The position numbers were made by a program, and so were the translations under genes. DNA of 64,000 bases from contig JACKLA010000005.1 in the NCBI GenBank assembly GCA_024236155.1, positions 1 through 64,000 of the forward strand, read 5' to 3'. Shown here piece by piece: positions 1-9,406 of this stretch (position 1 is its first letter; every line of letters starts with the position of its first letter). The stretch is from Sphingomonadaceae bacterium. Lineage in GTDB: Bacteria > Pseudomonadota > Alphaproteobacteria > Sphingomonadales > Sphingomonadaceae. Below the pieces are notes generated by a model. It was not told the origin of the DNA and ran no database searches. It saw only the letters and a program-made list of their open reading frames with translations.

Positions 1-2201
1 CCGCAGAGCGGCTGGAGGAGGTGCGCGGATCACTGCCTTTCGGGGTCACGGTCGAGATCGTCTATAACCGCTCCACGCTTGTCGATGCCACAATAAGAAC
101 CGTTCGCAACAATTTGACCGAAGGCGCGTTGCTGGTCATTGCAATCCTGTTTCTGCTCCTCGGCAATATTCGCGCGGCCGTCATTGCAGCTCTGGTTATC
201 CCGCTGTCGATGCTGATGGCAGCGATAGGCATGAACCGCCTTGGCGTGTCGGGCAATCTGATGAGCCTGGGCGCGCTCGACTTCGGGCTAATCGTCGATG
301 GCGCGGTCATCATTGTTGAGAACAGTATCGCACGTCTCGCATCGCGGCAGGAGCTCGAGGGCCGTCTGCTTACACTGTCGGAACGGCTCACCGAGACACG
401 TCTTGCCGCGCAGGAGATGATCAAACCGACGGTTTATGGTCAGGCGATCATTTTGCTTGTCTTTGCACCGCTGCTGACCTTCACCGGGGTTGAGGGCAAA
501 ACTTTCTCGCCAATGGCCATCACTGTGATGCTCGCACTGGCTTCGGCTTTCATCCTTTCACTCACCTTTGTCCCTGCCATGATCGCATTGCTGCTAAGCA
601 AGAAAGTCAGCGAGAAGGAAGTGAAGCCGATCCGGCTGGTGAAAGAGCGCTATGAACCGCTGCTCCGGAAAGCTCTCGCTCGCCCAAGGGCAGTGATTGG
701 CACGGGTGTCGGGATCTTTGCTGTCGCTGCACTGGTTTTCAGTTTGCTTGGAAGCGAGTTCACGCCGCAACTCGATGAGCGAAATCTCGCGGTACAATCA
801 CTGCGTATTCCTTCGACGCCGCTTGAGCGTTCTCTTGCCATGCAGCAGCAGGTCGAGAATCGTCTGACACAATTCCCGCAGGTTGAACTGGTCTTTTCGC
901 GAACAGGTACGGCGGAGGTCGCGACGGACCCGATGCCACCTAATATCTCTGACGCCTATGTCATCCTGAAGCCGCGCAGCGAATGGCCGGACCCCTCATT
1001 GTCGCGGGATGAACTGGTCAGCGAGATGGAAGCGGCGCTTGGTGACCTGGTTGGCAATCTCTACGAGTTCAGTCAGCCAATCGAGCTGCGCTTCAACGAG
1101 CTGATCGCAGGTGTGCGCGGCGATGTCGCGGTTAAGCTCTATGGCGATGATCTCGCGGCGATGACAGCATCTGCCAATGAGGTGGCATCGATACTGGCCG
1201 ATGTCGACGGCGCCGCCGACGTTAAGGTCCAGCAGGTGTCCGGCTTCCCGACGCTCGACATTGCCTTCGACCGCCCCACAATTGCGCGGTACGGCCTCAC
1301 GGTCGAGGAAGTGGCGCAGACAGTTGCCATCGCGCTGGGTGGCCGCAATGCCGGACTGGTATTCGAGGGAGATCGGCGCTTCGATGTTGTCGTCCGTCTG
1401 TCCGATGCAAATCGCAACGACTTTGACCAGCTTGGAACACTACCGATCATGTTGCCAAATGGCGGGAGTGTCCCACTGCGCGCGCTGGCGGAATTCGAGG
1501 TGGTGGATGGCCTGGCGGAAGTTCGGCGCGAACAGGGCCGCAGGTTGGTGATTGTTTCCGCAAATGTGCGTGAGCGCGATCTGGGTTCCTTCGTCGAGGA
1601 TGCTCGAGCCGAAGTGGCCTCACGGGTCGTTCTGCCATCGGCTTCATTCATCGAATGGGGCGGGCAGTACCAGAACCTGCAACAGGCGCAGCAACGGCTC
1701 TTCATCGTGGTCCCACTCGCCTTCGCGGTCATTCTGCTATTGCTTTATATGGCAGTCGGCAGTTGGACCTCGGCACTGGCCGTGTTCAGCGCAATCCCCC
1801 TCGCATTGGCCGGTGGTGTGTTCTTCCTGGCATTGCGCGGCATGCCGTTCTCGATCTCCGCGGCGGTGGGCTTCATCGCGCTTTCGGGGGTGGCTACGCT
1901 CAATGGCCTTGTGCTGATTACCGCCATCAAGCAGCGACTAGCTGCAGGATTAGAACTTGGTGATGCGATCGTACAAGGCGCCATCGCAAGGTTGCGACCT
2001 GTACTAATGACGGCATTGGTTGCGTCTCTCGGCTTCGTTCCCATGGCAATTGCAACGGGTACCGGCGCGGAAGTTCAACGCCCCTTGGCAACAGTCGTGA
2101 TTGGTGGCTTGATCACGGCCACTGCTCTAACTCTTTTCGTATTGCCAGCAATCTCATTGCTCATTTTCAACCGCGGCAGCAAAATCATGCGTGGCGGCTA
2201 G
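1..2201 (+). CDS. Heavy-metal RND efflux pump inner-membrane subunit, CzcA/CusA type, 5'-truncated by window edge
   Basis: Proton-driven inner-membrane subunit of a tripartite metal exporter (HME-RND). The reading frame is open from base 3 and the first in-frame GTG is at 21, so the true start lies outside the window; about 732 residues are visible where the family usually has about 1040. The segment GALDFGLIVDGAVIIVEN is the charged TM4 signature typical of CzcA/CusA proteins. A second block of membrane helices lies near the C terminus, as expected for the duplicated RND fold. The membrane-fusion and outer-membrane partners would be upstream. The HME assignment is firm; the metal is not determined. 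Confidence 0.9.
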   Translation, partial: AERLEEVRGSLPFGVTVEIVYNRSTLVDATIRTVRNNLTEGALLVIAILFLLLGNIRAAVIAALVIPLSMLMAAIGMNRLGVSGNLMSLGALDFGLIVDGAVIIVENSIARLASRQELEGRLLTLSERLTETRLAAQEMIKPTVYGQAIILLVFAPLLTFTGVEGKTFSPMAITVMLALASAFILSLTFVPAMIALLLSKKVSEKEVKPIRLVKERYEPLLRKALARPRAVIGTGVGIFAVAALVFSLLGSEFTPQLDERNLAVQSLRIPSTPLERSLAMQQQVENRLTQFPQVELVFSRTGTAEVATDPMPPNISDAYVILKPRSEWPDPSLSRDELVSEMEAALGDLVGNLYEFSQPIELRFNELIAGVRGDVAVKLYGDDLAAMTASANEVASILADVDGAADVKVQQVSGFPTLDIAFDRPTIARYGLTVEEVAQTVAIALGGRNAGLVFEGDRRFDVVVRLSDANRNDFDQLGTLPIMLPNGGSVPLRALAEFEVVDGLAEVRREQGRRLVIVSANVRERDLGSFVEDARAEVASRVVLPSASFIEWGGQYQNLQQAQQRLFIVVPLAFAVILLLLYMAVGSWTSALAVFSAIPLALAGGVFFLALRGMPFSISAAVGFIALSGVATLNGLVLITAIKQRLAAGLELGDAIVQGAIARLRPVLMTALVASLGFVPMAIATGTGAEVQRPLATVVIGGLITATALTLFVLPAISLLIFNRGSKIMRGG

Positions 2202-2306
2202 CTGCTTGGTCCCAGCCCAAAACGTGTTGGCCAGCTTCGTCGAGCTAACGGGAAACAAAGCTGCGACGCGGAAGGGTGTGCTCGACGAAAACTAGAGACG
2301 AATTGG

Positions 2307-2522
2307 TCAATGCGATCTTGCTTGGATCCATGCGTGAACGTCCTGCTCGACCCAGGCTACGGAATGGCCACCGAGCTGAACTGACTTGGGAAACTTTCCC
2401 TCGGCCATCCAACGGTAAATCGTCGAACGCCCGAGCCCTGTGCGATACTGAACCTCCCTTATCCTGATTAGACGAGTCGGTTGCTCGGGCACCTCGACCT
2501 GATGAGTTGTGGATTCAGACAT
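2307..2522 (-). CDS. AlpA-family (MerR-like winged HTH) regulator, 71 aa
   Basis: Small DNA-binding protein of the AlpA/phage-regulatory type, often found on prophages and integrative elements where it controls integrase or excision genes. The core RIREVQYRTGLGRSTIYRWM is the classic AlpA helix-turn-helix, followed by the wing-like GKFPKSVQLGGHSVAW. I start it at the ATG at 2522 (MSESTTH) because GGGAG lies 8 nt upstream; a longer start at 2546 is possible. The start overlaps the stop of the upstream gene (ATGTCTGA), which indicates translational coupling. Target genes are unknown; the relaxase operon just upstream is a candidate. Confidence 0.82.
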   Translation of the reverse strand: MSESTTHQVEVPEQPTRLIRIREVQYRTGLGRSTIYRWMAEGKFPKSVQLGGHSVAWVEQDVHAWIQARSH

Positions 2523-2856
2523 CGGATGACTCCCGTTCGCCAGCAAAGAAGTTGCCGAGAAACTCGTCCTTGCGCTGGAGCTCGCTGATGTGATCGGAGA
2601 GCATCCGGCTCACCCGGTTGGCCGTTCCCTTGGCCCAACGCGGTTTCACATCACCAACATTTTCTCCCAATGATCGGTGTAAGGCTCGTGGAAACTCCGT
2701 GCTGAATTCCTCAAAAAATTTAGCCAGGTCGGATTGCAGCCAATCGATTGCCTGATCATCCCCGCAGACAAGAAACAGCAGAAGATGTGCACGCGGAGCC
2801 GCGCGGCTTGCCTCAAGGATAACCGACTTATGACCTTGCCACCAAGGAAAGCTCAT
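2515..2856 (-). CDS. Hypothetical protein, 113 aa
   Basis: No recognised family. It lies between the relaxase gene and the AlpA-like regulator on the same strand, and its stop overlaps the regulator's start by 8 nt, which is the main argument that it is real. The N-terminal half is hydrophobic (RAHLLLFLVCG) and the C-terminal half is charged (SELQRKDEFLGNFFAGERE). No clear ribosome-binding site precedes the only available ATG, so translation may depend on read-through from the relaxase gene 87 nt upstream. Confidence 0.5.
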   Translation of the reverse strand: MSFPWWQGHKSVILEASRAAPRAHLLLFLVCGDDQAIDWLQSDLAKFFEEFSTEFPRALHRSLGENVGDVKPRWAKGTANRVSRMLSDHISELQRKDEFLGNFFAGERESSDV

Positions 2857-2943
2857 TTGGTGTCTGTTTTTTGGGAAATTGTCACCAGAGCGTGTGGTTC
2901 AGTGGTGAGGGCTCCATGCGGTCATGTCGGGCAGAGCACCAGA

Positions 2944-5853
2944 TCAGATCCCAAAGTCCATCGACCGATTGCGCTCCTTTGCGAGTTCCGGCCCGGGAAC
3001 CTTGGGGTCCTTCTCAGGCTTAGCTTTTCCTGTCCCCGCCTGTGCTGCCGCCTTCAAACGTTCAGTCACCTCTAGCGCCGATGATTTCTCGCCCTTGTTT
3101 TTCGACACGGCGGCACCAAGCCTTGCGGCGCGGTCAACCACCAGCGTCAGGTGATCGCGAAGGCGTGTGACGGTGACCAGGAATGTCTTCTGGTTGGCAA
3201 GGTTGCGCTCACGGCTATCCATCACGGCAATGCCGCGGTCGGAGGTAAGGCCCTGCGCCATATGGGCATTGAGCGCGTAGGCGAGGTCAAGGCGCTTCAG
3301 CATCGGATCATCTTTGCTGACCTTGTGCTCCACACCCTTGGAGGTCTCGACAGTGATGCGATCGCCATCGATCTGGACAACGCGAGCCTGGTCGGCATTG
3401 AACAGACCGCGCCGATGGTCGTTCCTGGTCCAGCGAATGCGATCACCCCGGTGGATTTCAAGCTTGCGCCGGTCGAACAGCGACAAGTTGTCGTCCTTTC
3501 CCGTGCGGCCGATGCGCGACGGCTTGAGCTTGTGTAGTCTGCCATGTTTGTCCTCGAGTTCGACGGTGTCCTTACGGTCATCGACCTTGCGCACGGCATA
3601 TTCGCCGCGCTTGAGGTCAAGCGCGCGTTCGAGTCTCGCGACCTCGAGGACCATTCCGGGCTTGTAGGCAGCAAGGTAGCGCAGTTCCTCGCGCGTGAGA
3701 TTGACGCGGTCGAGAACCTCCAGTTGGATATTCTCAGGGCCGATCTCGCCATTGGCGGCAAGGCCGGTCTGGACTGCCTCGTTGACAGCGGCGCGGATCT
3801 TGCGACCTGAGGCGTAGGTCGCGGTCCGCTCCCGCTCTTCCGGTGAAAGCGCCAACCATCGTTCGGCAGCGACAATCGCTCCGTCCCCCTTGGCTTCAAC
3901 CGTGTTCTCCTTGAGATGGTCGAGGGCCGTGCGAACCAGTCCCGCCTGCGCTGCCGCCTGTGCCTCGCGCAGGACCGGATCGCGTCCGCGCAAATTGGTG
4001 TTCATTTGCGCCTGCGCAATGCCGCCCTGTTGCAAGAGGTCGAAGGGCTTGCCGGCATCGACCGCGCCCAACTGCTTGCGGTCCCCCATGAGAACAAGCC
4101 GCTGGGCACCAACGCGATTGGCGATACGGATGAGTTGCTCCTTGTCGGCATTGGAGACCATCGATGCTTCGTCGAGGATCAGGACACTGCCGCCAAGTTC
4201 CTTGTTCGCCTCGCGCACGAGGCCGGACCGGTCCTCCCCTTCGCTGATCGCTCCCCAGCGCTTGAGGAAGCTCGCGAGCGTCTGCGCCTCGATCCCCGTG
4301 TCCCGTTCGAGCATTTGTACGAGCGTGTTCTGCACCGAGAGGCCGAGCACCTTGCGGCCTTCTTCGCGCAGCACATCGGCGACAGGTTTGAGCACACTCG
4401 ACTTGCCCGCACCGGCAACGCCCTGCACGGCCAAGGTGCGATCGCGTGAAGTCAGGATAAGCCGGGCAGCGCCCAGCTGGCCCTCGTTCAACTTGAAGCC
4501 CTGGTTTACGAGAGCCGATGCCTGGACACTGGCTTCGGCCCGACGTTCGGTGAGGATGGGTTCGACCGCGCCCTTGCCTTCATTTGCCCAGGCGAGGATG
4601 CGCGCCTCGCGCTCGACTTCCTCGCGGCTTGCCAACCATCCCTTGTGTTCGCCCTTCCCCCGCAGCAACTGCCCCGAACGCACCAGCGAGCGCACGGCCT
4701 TCTCGACATGACCGATGGTGGTTGGCAGGCCAAAATCGAGCGCGGCCTTGTACAGGTCTTCACGCACAAACCCTGCCTCGCGCTGCGACAGGTGGCGAAC
4801 CGCCGATGCCACGGCCTGCGCTGCCGCGATCTCCTGAGGCCCTCGCTTGAGGACATGGTCAGGAACAAGTGGATCGCGCTCCGTGCCCTTGATGCGTTCG
4901 GCAAAGTCCTTGAGCAGCGCCAGGCCGCGTTCGACCAGATTGGGCACCTTTGCTTCGGCTTTGTCGCGGTCGCTGGCCCTCGCCTTCGCGGTATCGACCA
5001 GCCTTGGAAGGTCGAGGCCGACGGTCTTCGCCGCCGCCTGCCATTGCTCGCCCAGGACCGCACGATCTTCGATCGGCTGCTTGGGCGAACGGGTGGCGAG
5101 CGCGGCGATCTTCCCTGCTTCGAGCCCCGGACCACGACGCGCTTCGAGCACTTCCTTCCGGCGAGAAGAGAAAGCCATCACCTGTTCGCGGGAAATCCCG
5201 CGCGCCTCGAAATTGCCGTGCTTACCAACAGGGCCAGTCTCGTAGCCAAGCTTCTCGACCGCGATCCGGAAGCGCGCCATGGCCATCGAGTTGAGCAGCG
5301 TGCCGAGCGCAAAGAGCTTATCGTTCTTGAGCGTACGCCACTTGCCGTCTGCGCCTTCGGTCACATTGGCAATGACCGCGTGGAAGTGCAGGTTGGGCTC
5401 CTGGTTGCGGTTGGTGTCGTGCTGGAAGAGGCCGATGGTGAGATTGCCGGTCGCCACGGTCCTGACCTTGCCGCGTTCGACAAGGCGGGTTTCGGCAGCA
5501 TTCTTTTCGGCCCATTTCAGCGCCTCTGTCACCGCCTCACAGTAGGCGCCGACGATCCGCTCGTCCTTGCCCACCAGCGCCAGCAGCGACCAGCTCTTCG
5601 GGAGCGAAAATGTGAGGTCGGTGCCCGGCCGGTGCGGCTGACCAGGATTGCCGACGCTCGACCCATCGGGAAGCTCACCGCGCAGCAAGGCATCGAATTG
5701 CTTTGTCTCGACGCGCCCCGAAAGACCGAGCGATTTCGCGCCTTCGCCAACCCATTGCCCGGACCGATCGGCATCGGCCCGGGCATAATAATTGTCGTCG
5801 GCAAAGTAGCTGGCGGCAGCAGAAGGCGAACGCACATTGGCAATCGAGAGCAT
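2944..5853 (-). CDS. MobF-family conjugative relaxase/helicase (TrwC/TraI type), 969 aa
   Basis: Nicks oriT, stays covalently bound to the 5' end of the transferred strand and unwinds the plasmid. The N-terminal relaxase domain carries Tyr16 and Tyr22/Tyr23, Asp79 and the metal-binding histidines His145, His156 and His158, nearly the same spacing as F TraI (Y16/17/23/24, H146/157/159). The C-terminal RecD-like helicase has Walker A GVAGAGKS (478-485) and Walker B LILDEAS (558-564). Length is close to that of R388 TrwC (966 aa), so the gene looks intact. It lies 44 nt after the coupling-protein gene, in the same order as trwB-trwC. Its expected substrate is the nic-like sequence at 8785-8805. 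Confidence 0.95.
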   Translation of the reverse strand: MLSIANVRSPSAAASYFADDNYYARADADRSGQWVGEGAKSLGLSGRVETKQFDALLRGELPDGSSVGNPGQPHRPGTDLTFSLPKSWSLLALVGKDERIVGAYCEAVTEALKWAEKNAAETRLVERGKVRTVATGNLTIGLFQHDTNRNQEPNLHFHAVIANVTEGADGKWRTLKNDKLFALGTLLNSMAMARFRIAVEKLGYETGPVGKHGNFEARGISREQVMAFSSRRKEVLEARRGPGLEAGKIAALATRSPKQPIEDRAVLGEQWQAAAKTVGLDLPRLVDTAKARASDRDKAEAKVPNLVERGLALLKDFAERIKGTERDPLVPDHVLKRGPQEIAAAQAVASAVRHLSQREAGFVREDLYKAALDFGLPTTIGHVEKAVRSLVRSGQLLRGKGEHKGWLASREEVEREARILAWANEGKGAVEPILTERRAEASVQASALVNQGFKLNEGQLGAARLILTSRDRTLAVQGVAGAGKSSVLKPVADVLREEGRKVLGLSVQNTLVQMLERDTGIEAQTLASFLKRWGAISEGEDRSGLVREANKELGGSVLILDEASMVSNADKEQLIRIANRVGAQRLVLMGDRKQLGAVDAGKPFDLLQQGGIAQAQMNTNLRGRDPVLREAQAAAQAGLVRTALDHLKENTVEAKGDGAIVAAERWLALSPEERERTATYASGRKIRAAVNEAVQTGLAANGEIGPENIQLEVLDRVNLTREELRYLAAYKPGMVLEVARLERALDLKRGEYAVRKVDDRKDTVELEDKHGRLHKLKPSRIGRTGKDDNLSLFDRRKLEIHRGDRIRWTRNDHRRGLFNADQARVVQIDGDRITVETSKGVEHKVSKDDPMLKRLDLAYALNAHMAQGLTSDRGIAVMDSRERNLANQKTFLVTVTRLRDHLTLVVDRAARLGAAVSKNKGEKSSALEVTERLKAAAQAGTGKAKPEKDPKVPGPELAKERNRSMDFGI

Positions 5854-5897
5854 TTCCTAGTCCTCCAACAAGCCCACTGCCGCCGCGCGCCCGCGCA

Positions 5898-8231
5898 TCA
5901 GATATCGGGCTCGATATCGCCCACGTCGGGTTCGTCCCGGTCAGGCTTGTCGCGGTCCCTGTCGTGGGCGGCGCCACCGAGCAGACCCTGCTGTCGGCGC
6001 TCCTGGTCGGCACGATTGCGCGCTTCTTCGCGATGCGGAACATGCTCCTCACCGTTCTTCGCGGCCCGACCCTTCGTGGTCTCGTCGCGCGCCCAATCCT
6101 TGTCGGTTCCAAGCGGCAATTCGCTTTGCCGATTGCTTCCCTCGTCGGTGCGCCGCTGCGCCTTGTCGGTGTCTCCCTTTCGACCCGACCTGACACGCTC
6201 GTCAGCCAATTGCTTGTCCTGGGCTTCCTCGCGCGATCGGTCTTGTGCGCGCTTACTCCGAGACCTCCGGTTAGTCCGCTTCTCCTGACCGCTATCGAAT
6301 TGCTGACCGCGGTGCTTCTCATCACGGCGACGGCGTTCGCCGGTATCGTCGCTGTCACTGCCTTGATGCCCGTTATCGTCGTCTTCGTCCGGTTCAACGG
6401 TGACCGGCCTTGCGGCAGGTTTTGTGAGTTTCGGTATGTCGCGGGGGATGAAACCCTCGGCAACGCGGGACCAGTCCTGGGGCTCAAGCGTGATCGGTGC
6501 AGTGGGGAGCCCCTCGGGAAACTTGATGTAACCCTCAAGGCTCTTGAGGCCCATAAACTGATCCGGAAGCAACAAGGCTGCGGTTTCGCGTCGGGCTGTC
6601 AGGCTTACTGCATCGCGGGCATTGTTGTGCCCGTAGCTCTGGTTTTCTTCGACCTCGCGCACCTCGCGGTGACCGACAGTGTCCGAGCACCAGGTGGCAG
6701 TCTCGCGGTCAGCGGTGCCCAGCATGAGCTTGGTTTTGGCGAGCGATGACAAGGTCATCGCCATGTTTTCTCCATAGACCTCCTTGAGCTTGGCATAGGC
6801 ATGCACGCCGGTGACGATGGCGCCGCCGTAGTTGCGCGCGGTCTGCAAGCCCTTTTCAAGTGAGGGTAGCCGATGCAGCGCGCCCAGCTCGTCGATCAGG
6901 AACCACAGTCGGAGGTCAGAGGAGGTTCGCCCCGTCATCAGAGTGTTGATGGCCGTATCGAGCCAGAGCGTTAGCATTTGTGAGAGGACGGTGAGGTCAG
7001 CATAGCGCGCCGAGAGGAACAGAATCGACCCCTCCTCGCCGCCGCCCTTCACCCAGTCGCGGATCGAGAACGGCTTGCCTTCGGTCGGCAGCAATTGAAG
7101 CGCCTTGGCGTTGACGTTGAACACGGCCCGGACCGATTCCGCCATTTTGGCGGCTTGCGGATCGGTCATCGGCCCTGCCATCGTGTCCTCAAGCAGCTGG
7201 TGGAGGTCGGAGAGATTGGCGTTCATCATATCACTTGCGAGCGCCGCGTTGGTGCCCCTGCCTTTCTCGACCAGCTTGAGGCAGGTCTCGACGAACAGGG
7301 TACGCGCTGCGAGCACCCAGAACTGCTCCGCTCCGCCGCCGTCATGCGGCACCAGGGACTCCGCAGCAGCATGGAACTCGGAACTGGTGGTGCAGTCGTT
7401 GAACACGCTCCAGGCCGGACAGCGGGCATCAAGCGGGTTCAGGATGACGTCGCGTTCAGGCTCGTAGAAGGCCTCGATAAAGGCCCCCGTGAGGTCAAAA
7501 ATGACCGCGCGTTCTCCCCTCTGTCTGATCTCGTCGACAAGTTCGAAGAGCGCCACGGTCTTGCCCATGCCGGTTGTGCCGACCAGCATGGCGTGGCCCT
7601 GTTCCTGCCGCCATGGGTAGCTGACACCTGCCAGATGCGCAGGCGAATAGAGACCCGCTTCACGTAATGCCTTGCGACCAGCCAGACGCCACTTCCAGCC
7701 CAGTTCGCGGCCATATTCGAGGGCGCGCTTACCGCGATTGTGACGGGCGATGTCGGCCTTGAGTTCGGGTAGCGATACAAGCTTGGCACCACGCAGATGG
7801 CGCCTCGCTTTGGACTTCTCGCCAAAGTGCTCGGCTACCCACCAGAAGAGTGCCATGAGCGGAGCAAGGCAGACCGTAGAGAGCACTACGGCCTGCTTCA
7901 CCGTGGCGAAGAACAGGTCCCATGCTTCGCGCATCGGCGGGAAGTCCCGGACCACCGCCATGGGGAAGGCCACCATGTCGCCATCGGGCAAGCGCAGGTT
8001 CACCAGCTTGGCCGGATCAAACTCCATGAACATGTAGCCCGAGGCATAAAGATGCATCCAAAGGAGGTAGGCCTGGTAGTCGTCGAGCGCGCTGCTGACC
8101 TGCCACCAACAGGTACCCAGCACGACCAGTGCAGAGATGATGAGCGGCAGCTTGAAGCCGGCTGCAAACATGAAGCCGAAGTGTCCCAGGAGCTGGGTGC
8201 CGCGGGTGAAGTTGACGATACTACTCTTCAT
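5898..8231 (-). CDS. traD: Type IV coupling protein, TraD/TrwB type, 777 aa
   Basis: Hexameric inner-membrane ATPase that links the relaxosome to the type IV secretion channel. I place the start at the ATG at 8231 (MKSSIVNF), because it overlaps the stop of the upstream gene (ATGAAGAGTAG). Two N-terminal membrane segments (about 22-42 and 108-132) precede the ATPase domain with Walker A GTTGMGKT (218-225) and Walker B LWFLIDELGAL. The last ~150 residues are a very hydrophilic, highly charged tail (runs of R, E, D, Q), typical of TraD tails that contact the relaxosome. No mating-pair-formation genes are present in the window, so the channel must be encoded elsewhere or supplied by another element. 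Confidence 0.93.
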   Translation of the reverse strand: MKSSIVNFTRGTQLLGHFGFMFAAGFKLPLIISALVVLGTCWWQVSSALDDYQAYLLWMHLYASGYMFMEFDPAKLVNLRLPDGDMVAFPMAVVRDFPPMREAWDLFFATVKQAVVLSTVCLAPLMALFWWVAEHFGEKSKARRHLRGAKLVSLPELKADIARHNRGKRALEYGRELGWKWRLAGRKALREAGLYSPAHLAGVSYPWRQEQGHAMLVGTTGMGKTVALFELVDEIRQRGERAVIFDLTGAFIEAFYEPERDVILNPLDARCPAWSVFNDCTTSSEFHAAAESLVPHDGGGAEQFWVLAARTLFVETCLKLVEKGRGTNAALASDMMNANLSDLHQLLEDTMAGPMTDPQAAKMAESVRAVFNVNAKALQLLPTEGKPFSIRDWVKGGGEEGSILFLSARYADLTVLSQMLTLWLDTAINTLMTGRTSSDLRLWFLIDELGALHRLPSLEKGLQTARNYGGAIVTGVHAYAKLKEVYGENMAMTLSSLAKTKLMLGTADRETATWCSDTVGHREVREVEENQSYGHNNARDAVSLTARRETAALLLPDQFMGLKSLEGYIKFPEGLPTAPITLEPQDWSRVAEGFIPRDIPKLTKPAARPVTVEPDEDDDNGHQGSDSDDTGERRRRDEKHRGQQFDSGQEKRTNRRSRSKRAQDRSREEAQDKQLADERVRSGRKGDTDKAQRRTDEGSNRQSELPLGTDKDWARDETTKGRAAKNGEEHVPHREEARNRADQERRQQGLLGGAAHDRDRDKPDRDEPDVGDIEPDI

Positions 8232-8550
8232 CGCCGGCCTCCTTCGCACGCGCAGGAATGAAGCCGAGCTGGGCCAGGCGGCGGTGGTAAGCGGCATGGG
8301 TCCGCTTGCGCAGATTGTCGTCGGGATGGCTCGCCAGCAGCGCATCAAGCGCTGTGGTGAGGAACACCAACTGACGTGCAGGATCGCTCCCGCCGGGACG
8401 GTCGGCGCTATCGTTGTGGCGGTTCCATGCGGTGACGAGGTGATCACGAATGACCACGCTCACGCTGGTATCGCGGGTGTTTGACTGCTCCAGAATCCAG
8501 TCCGCAATCAGCGGCGGGACGTAGGTCTGGAGGACCCTGTAACGTTGCAT
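8221..8550 (-). CDS. Putative relaxosome accessory protein (RHH-like N terminus), 109 aa
   Basis: Not recognised by name. Residues about 6-42 (YVPPLIADWILE..TSVSVVIRDHLVTAW) have the strand-helix-helix pattern of ribbon-helix-helix DNA-binding proteins; the rest is helical and charged. It is the first gene of the coupling-protein/relaxase operon, the position held by the RHH protein TrwA in R388 (oriT-trwA-trwB-trwC). A good Shine-Dalgarno (AAGGAG) precedes the ATG at 8550, and its stop overlaps the next start. By position I infer a role in oriT binding and autoregulation; this is inference, not homology. Confidence 0.6.
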   Translation of the reverse strand: MQRYRVLQTYVPPLIADWILEQSNTRDTSVSVVIRDHLVTAWNRHNDSADRPGGSDPARQLVFLTTALDALLASHPDDNLRKRTHAAYHRRLAQLGFIPARAKEAGDEE

Positions 8551-8784
8551 TTTTCCAAGCTCCTTGTGCTCAAGAAGCCTGGTTCGACCTGCGGAAGGCG
8601 AGGATCACACTAAATAGGAAAGGCCATGTAGGAAAACGAAAAGTTCCCTATCTATTCCAATGCACTAGACTAAGGTGAATTGTCGCCAATTTGCGAATCC
8701 AAATCGCGATTTGCGATCAAATCGGTCGATGCACATGCCGAATTTGCACTGCAACCAATTGAGAACATTGGAAGAACAAAGGCG

Positions 8785-8805
8785 GCAGCGCTGCGTACGG
8801 TGTGC
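8785..8805 (+). other. Putative nic site of oriT, copy 1
   Basis: TGCGTACGGTGT (8792-8803) followed by G resembles the F-plasmid nic core (TGCGTGGGGTGT, cut before GG). A perfect palindrome GCAGCGCTGC (8785-8794) abuts and overlaps it on the 5' side, in the place of the recognition inverted repeat of R388. Cleavage after 8803 would send the Rhs side first and the conjugation genes last, the usual polarity. Confidence 0.5.
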
Positions 8806-8982
8806 TGGGTCAAGCCCGTTTCTCATTGCGCGTTCGTGACCGGAAATTTTACCCGATCGAATCCCGGAGAAAATGGTTTCCTTTCAATATGGAAGGCACC
8901 CGCAAGGGGTCGGCTCGGGATTAAAAGTTTTCGCAAACGGGGACAACATCGGCGCGCAAATTTTCTGCAAATGTTCCGGAAT

Positions 8983-9000
8983 GGGGACCAAATAGCCTTC
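8983..9000. repeat. GGGGACCA-type 18-bp repeat, copy 1
   Basis: GGGGACCAAATAGCCTTC. Related copies lie at 17618-17635 (15/18 identical) and 18026-18043 (16/18 identical). Two of the three copies accompany the nic-like sequences. Confidence 0.5.
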
Positions 9001-9406
9001 AACAGATTGACAACTCGGGGGCCTGTGTGATTCGGTTCGAAAACTACGCTCATCTCTGCACGGCGCGGCCGCAAAGCTACCTGTCTGCTGGGGTAACAAT
9101 CTTTCGCAGGTGTATCCGAATCGGATGAGTCCAATCGGTCTTTGGAAGAACATGACTTTCGTCTTTACCACCCGTACCATCGTCGTGCGGCAGAAGGACG
9201 TTTTTGCTAGCAAGCTTTCACCTGTGATGTCGTGTGATGCATCACCTGGCTTCAAATGTGAGGAACTTGTTCCGTATCGCAGACCAGACTTCAATTGCGC
9301 TAAATGATCCGAATTGCAGCGATTATGCGAACATTTACGTTTGCGGAAACTTGCCAAGTATTGGATTTGGTAAGACGGTGCTATCGAATCAGTTGGGGAA
9401 GGATTC

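Larger units (their letters stand above)
8551..9406. other. Gene-free region of 856 bp, candidate oriT/regulatory region
   Basis: No convincing gene on either strand. It separates the divergently read conjugation operon (minus) and Rhs operon (plus). Close to the conjugation operon is an imperfect dyad of AAATAGGAAA and TTCCCTATCT (about 8611-8652). Further right are a nic-like sequence (8785-8805) and a copy of GGGGACCAAATAGCCTTC (8983-9000), both also found near 17.8-18.0 kb. Position upstream of the TrwA-like gene is where oriT lies in R388. Confidence 0.55.

Noticed and set aside
3890..6288. Long plus-strand frames (273 and 547 residues) opposite the relaxase and coupling-protein genes
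   Set aside because: They are antisense shadows of strongly recognised minus-strand genes in high-GC DNA and have no family motifs.
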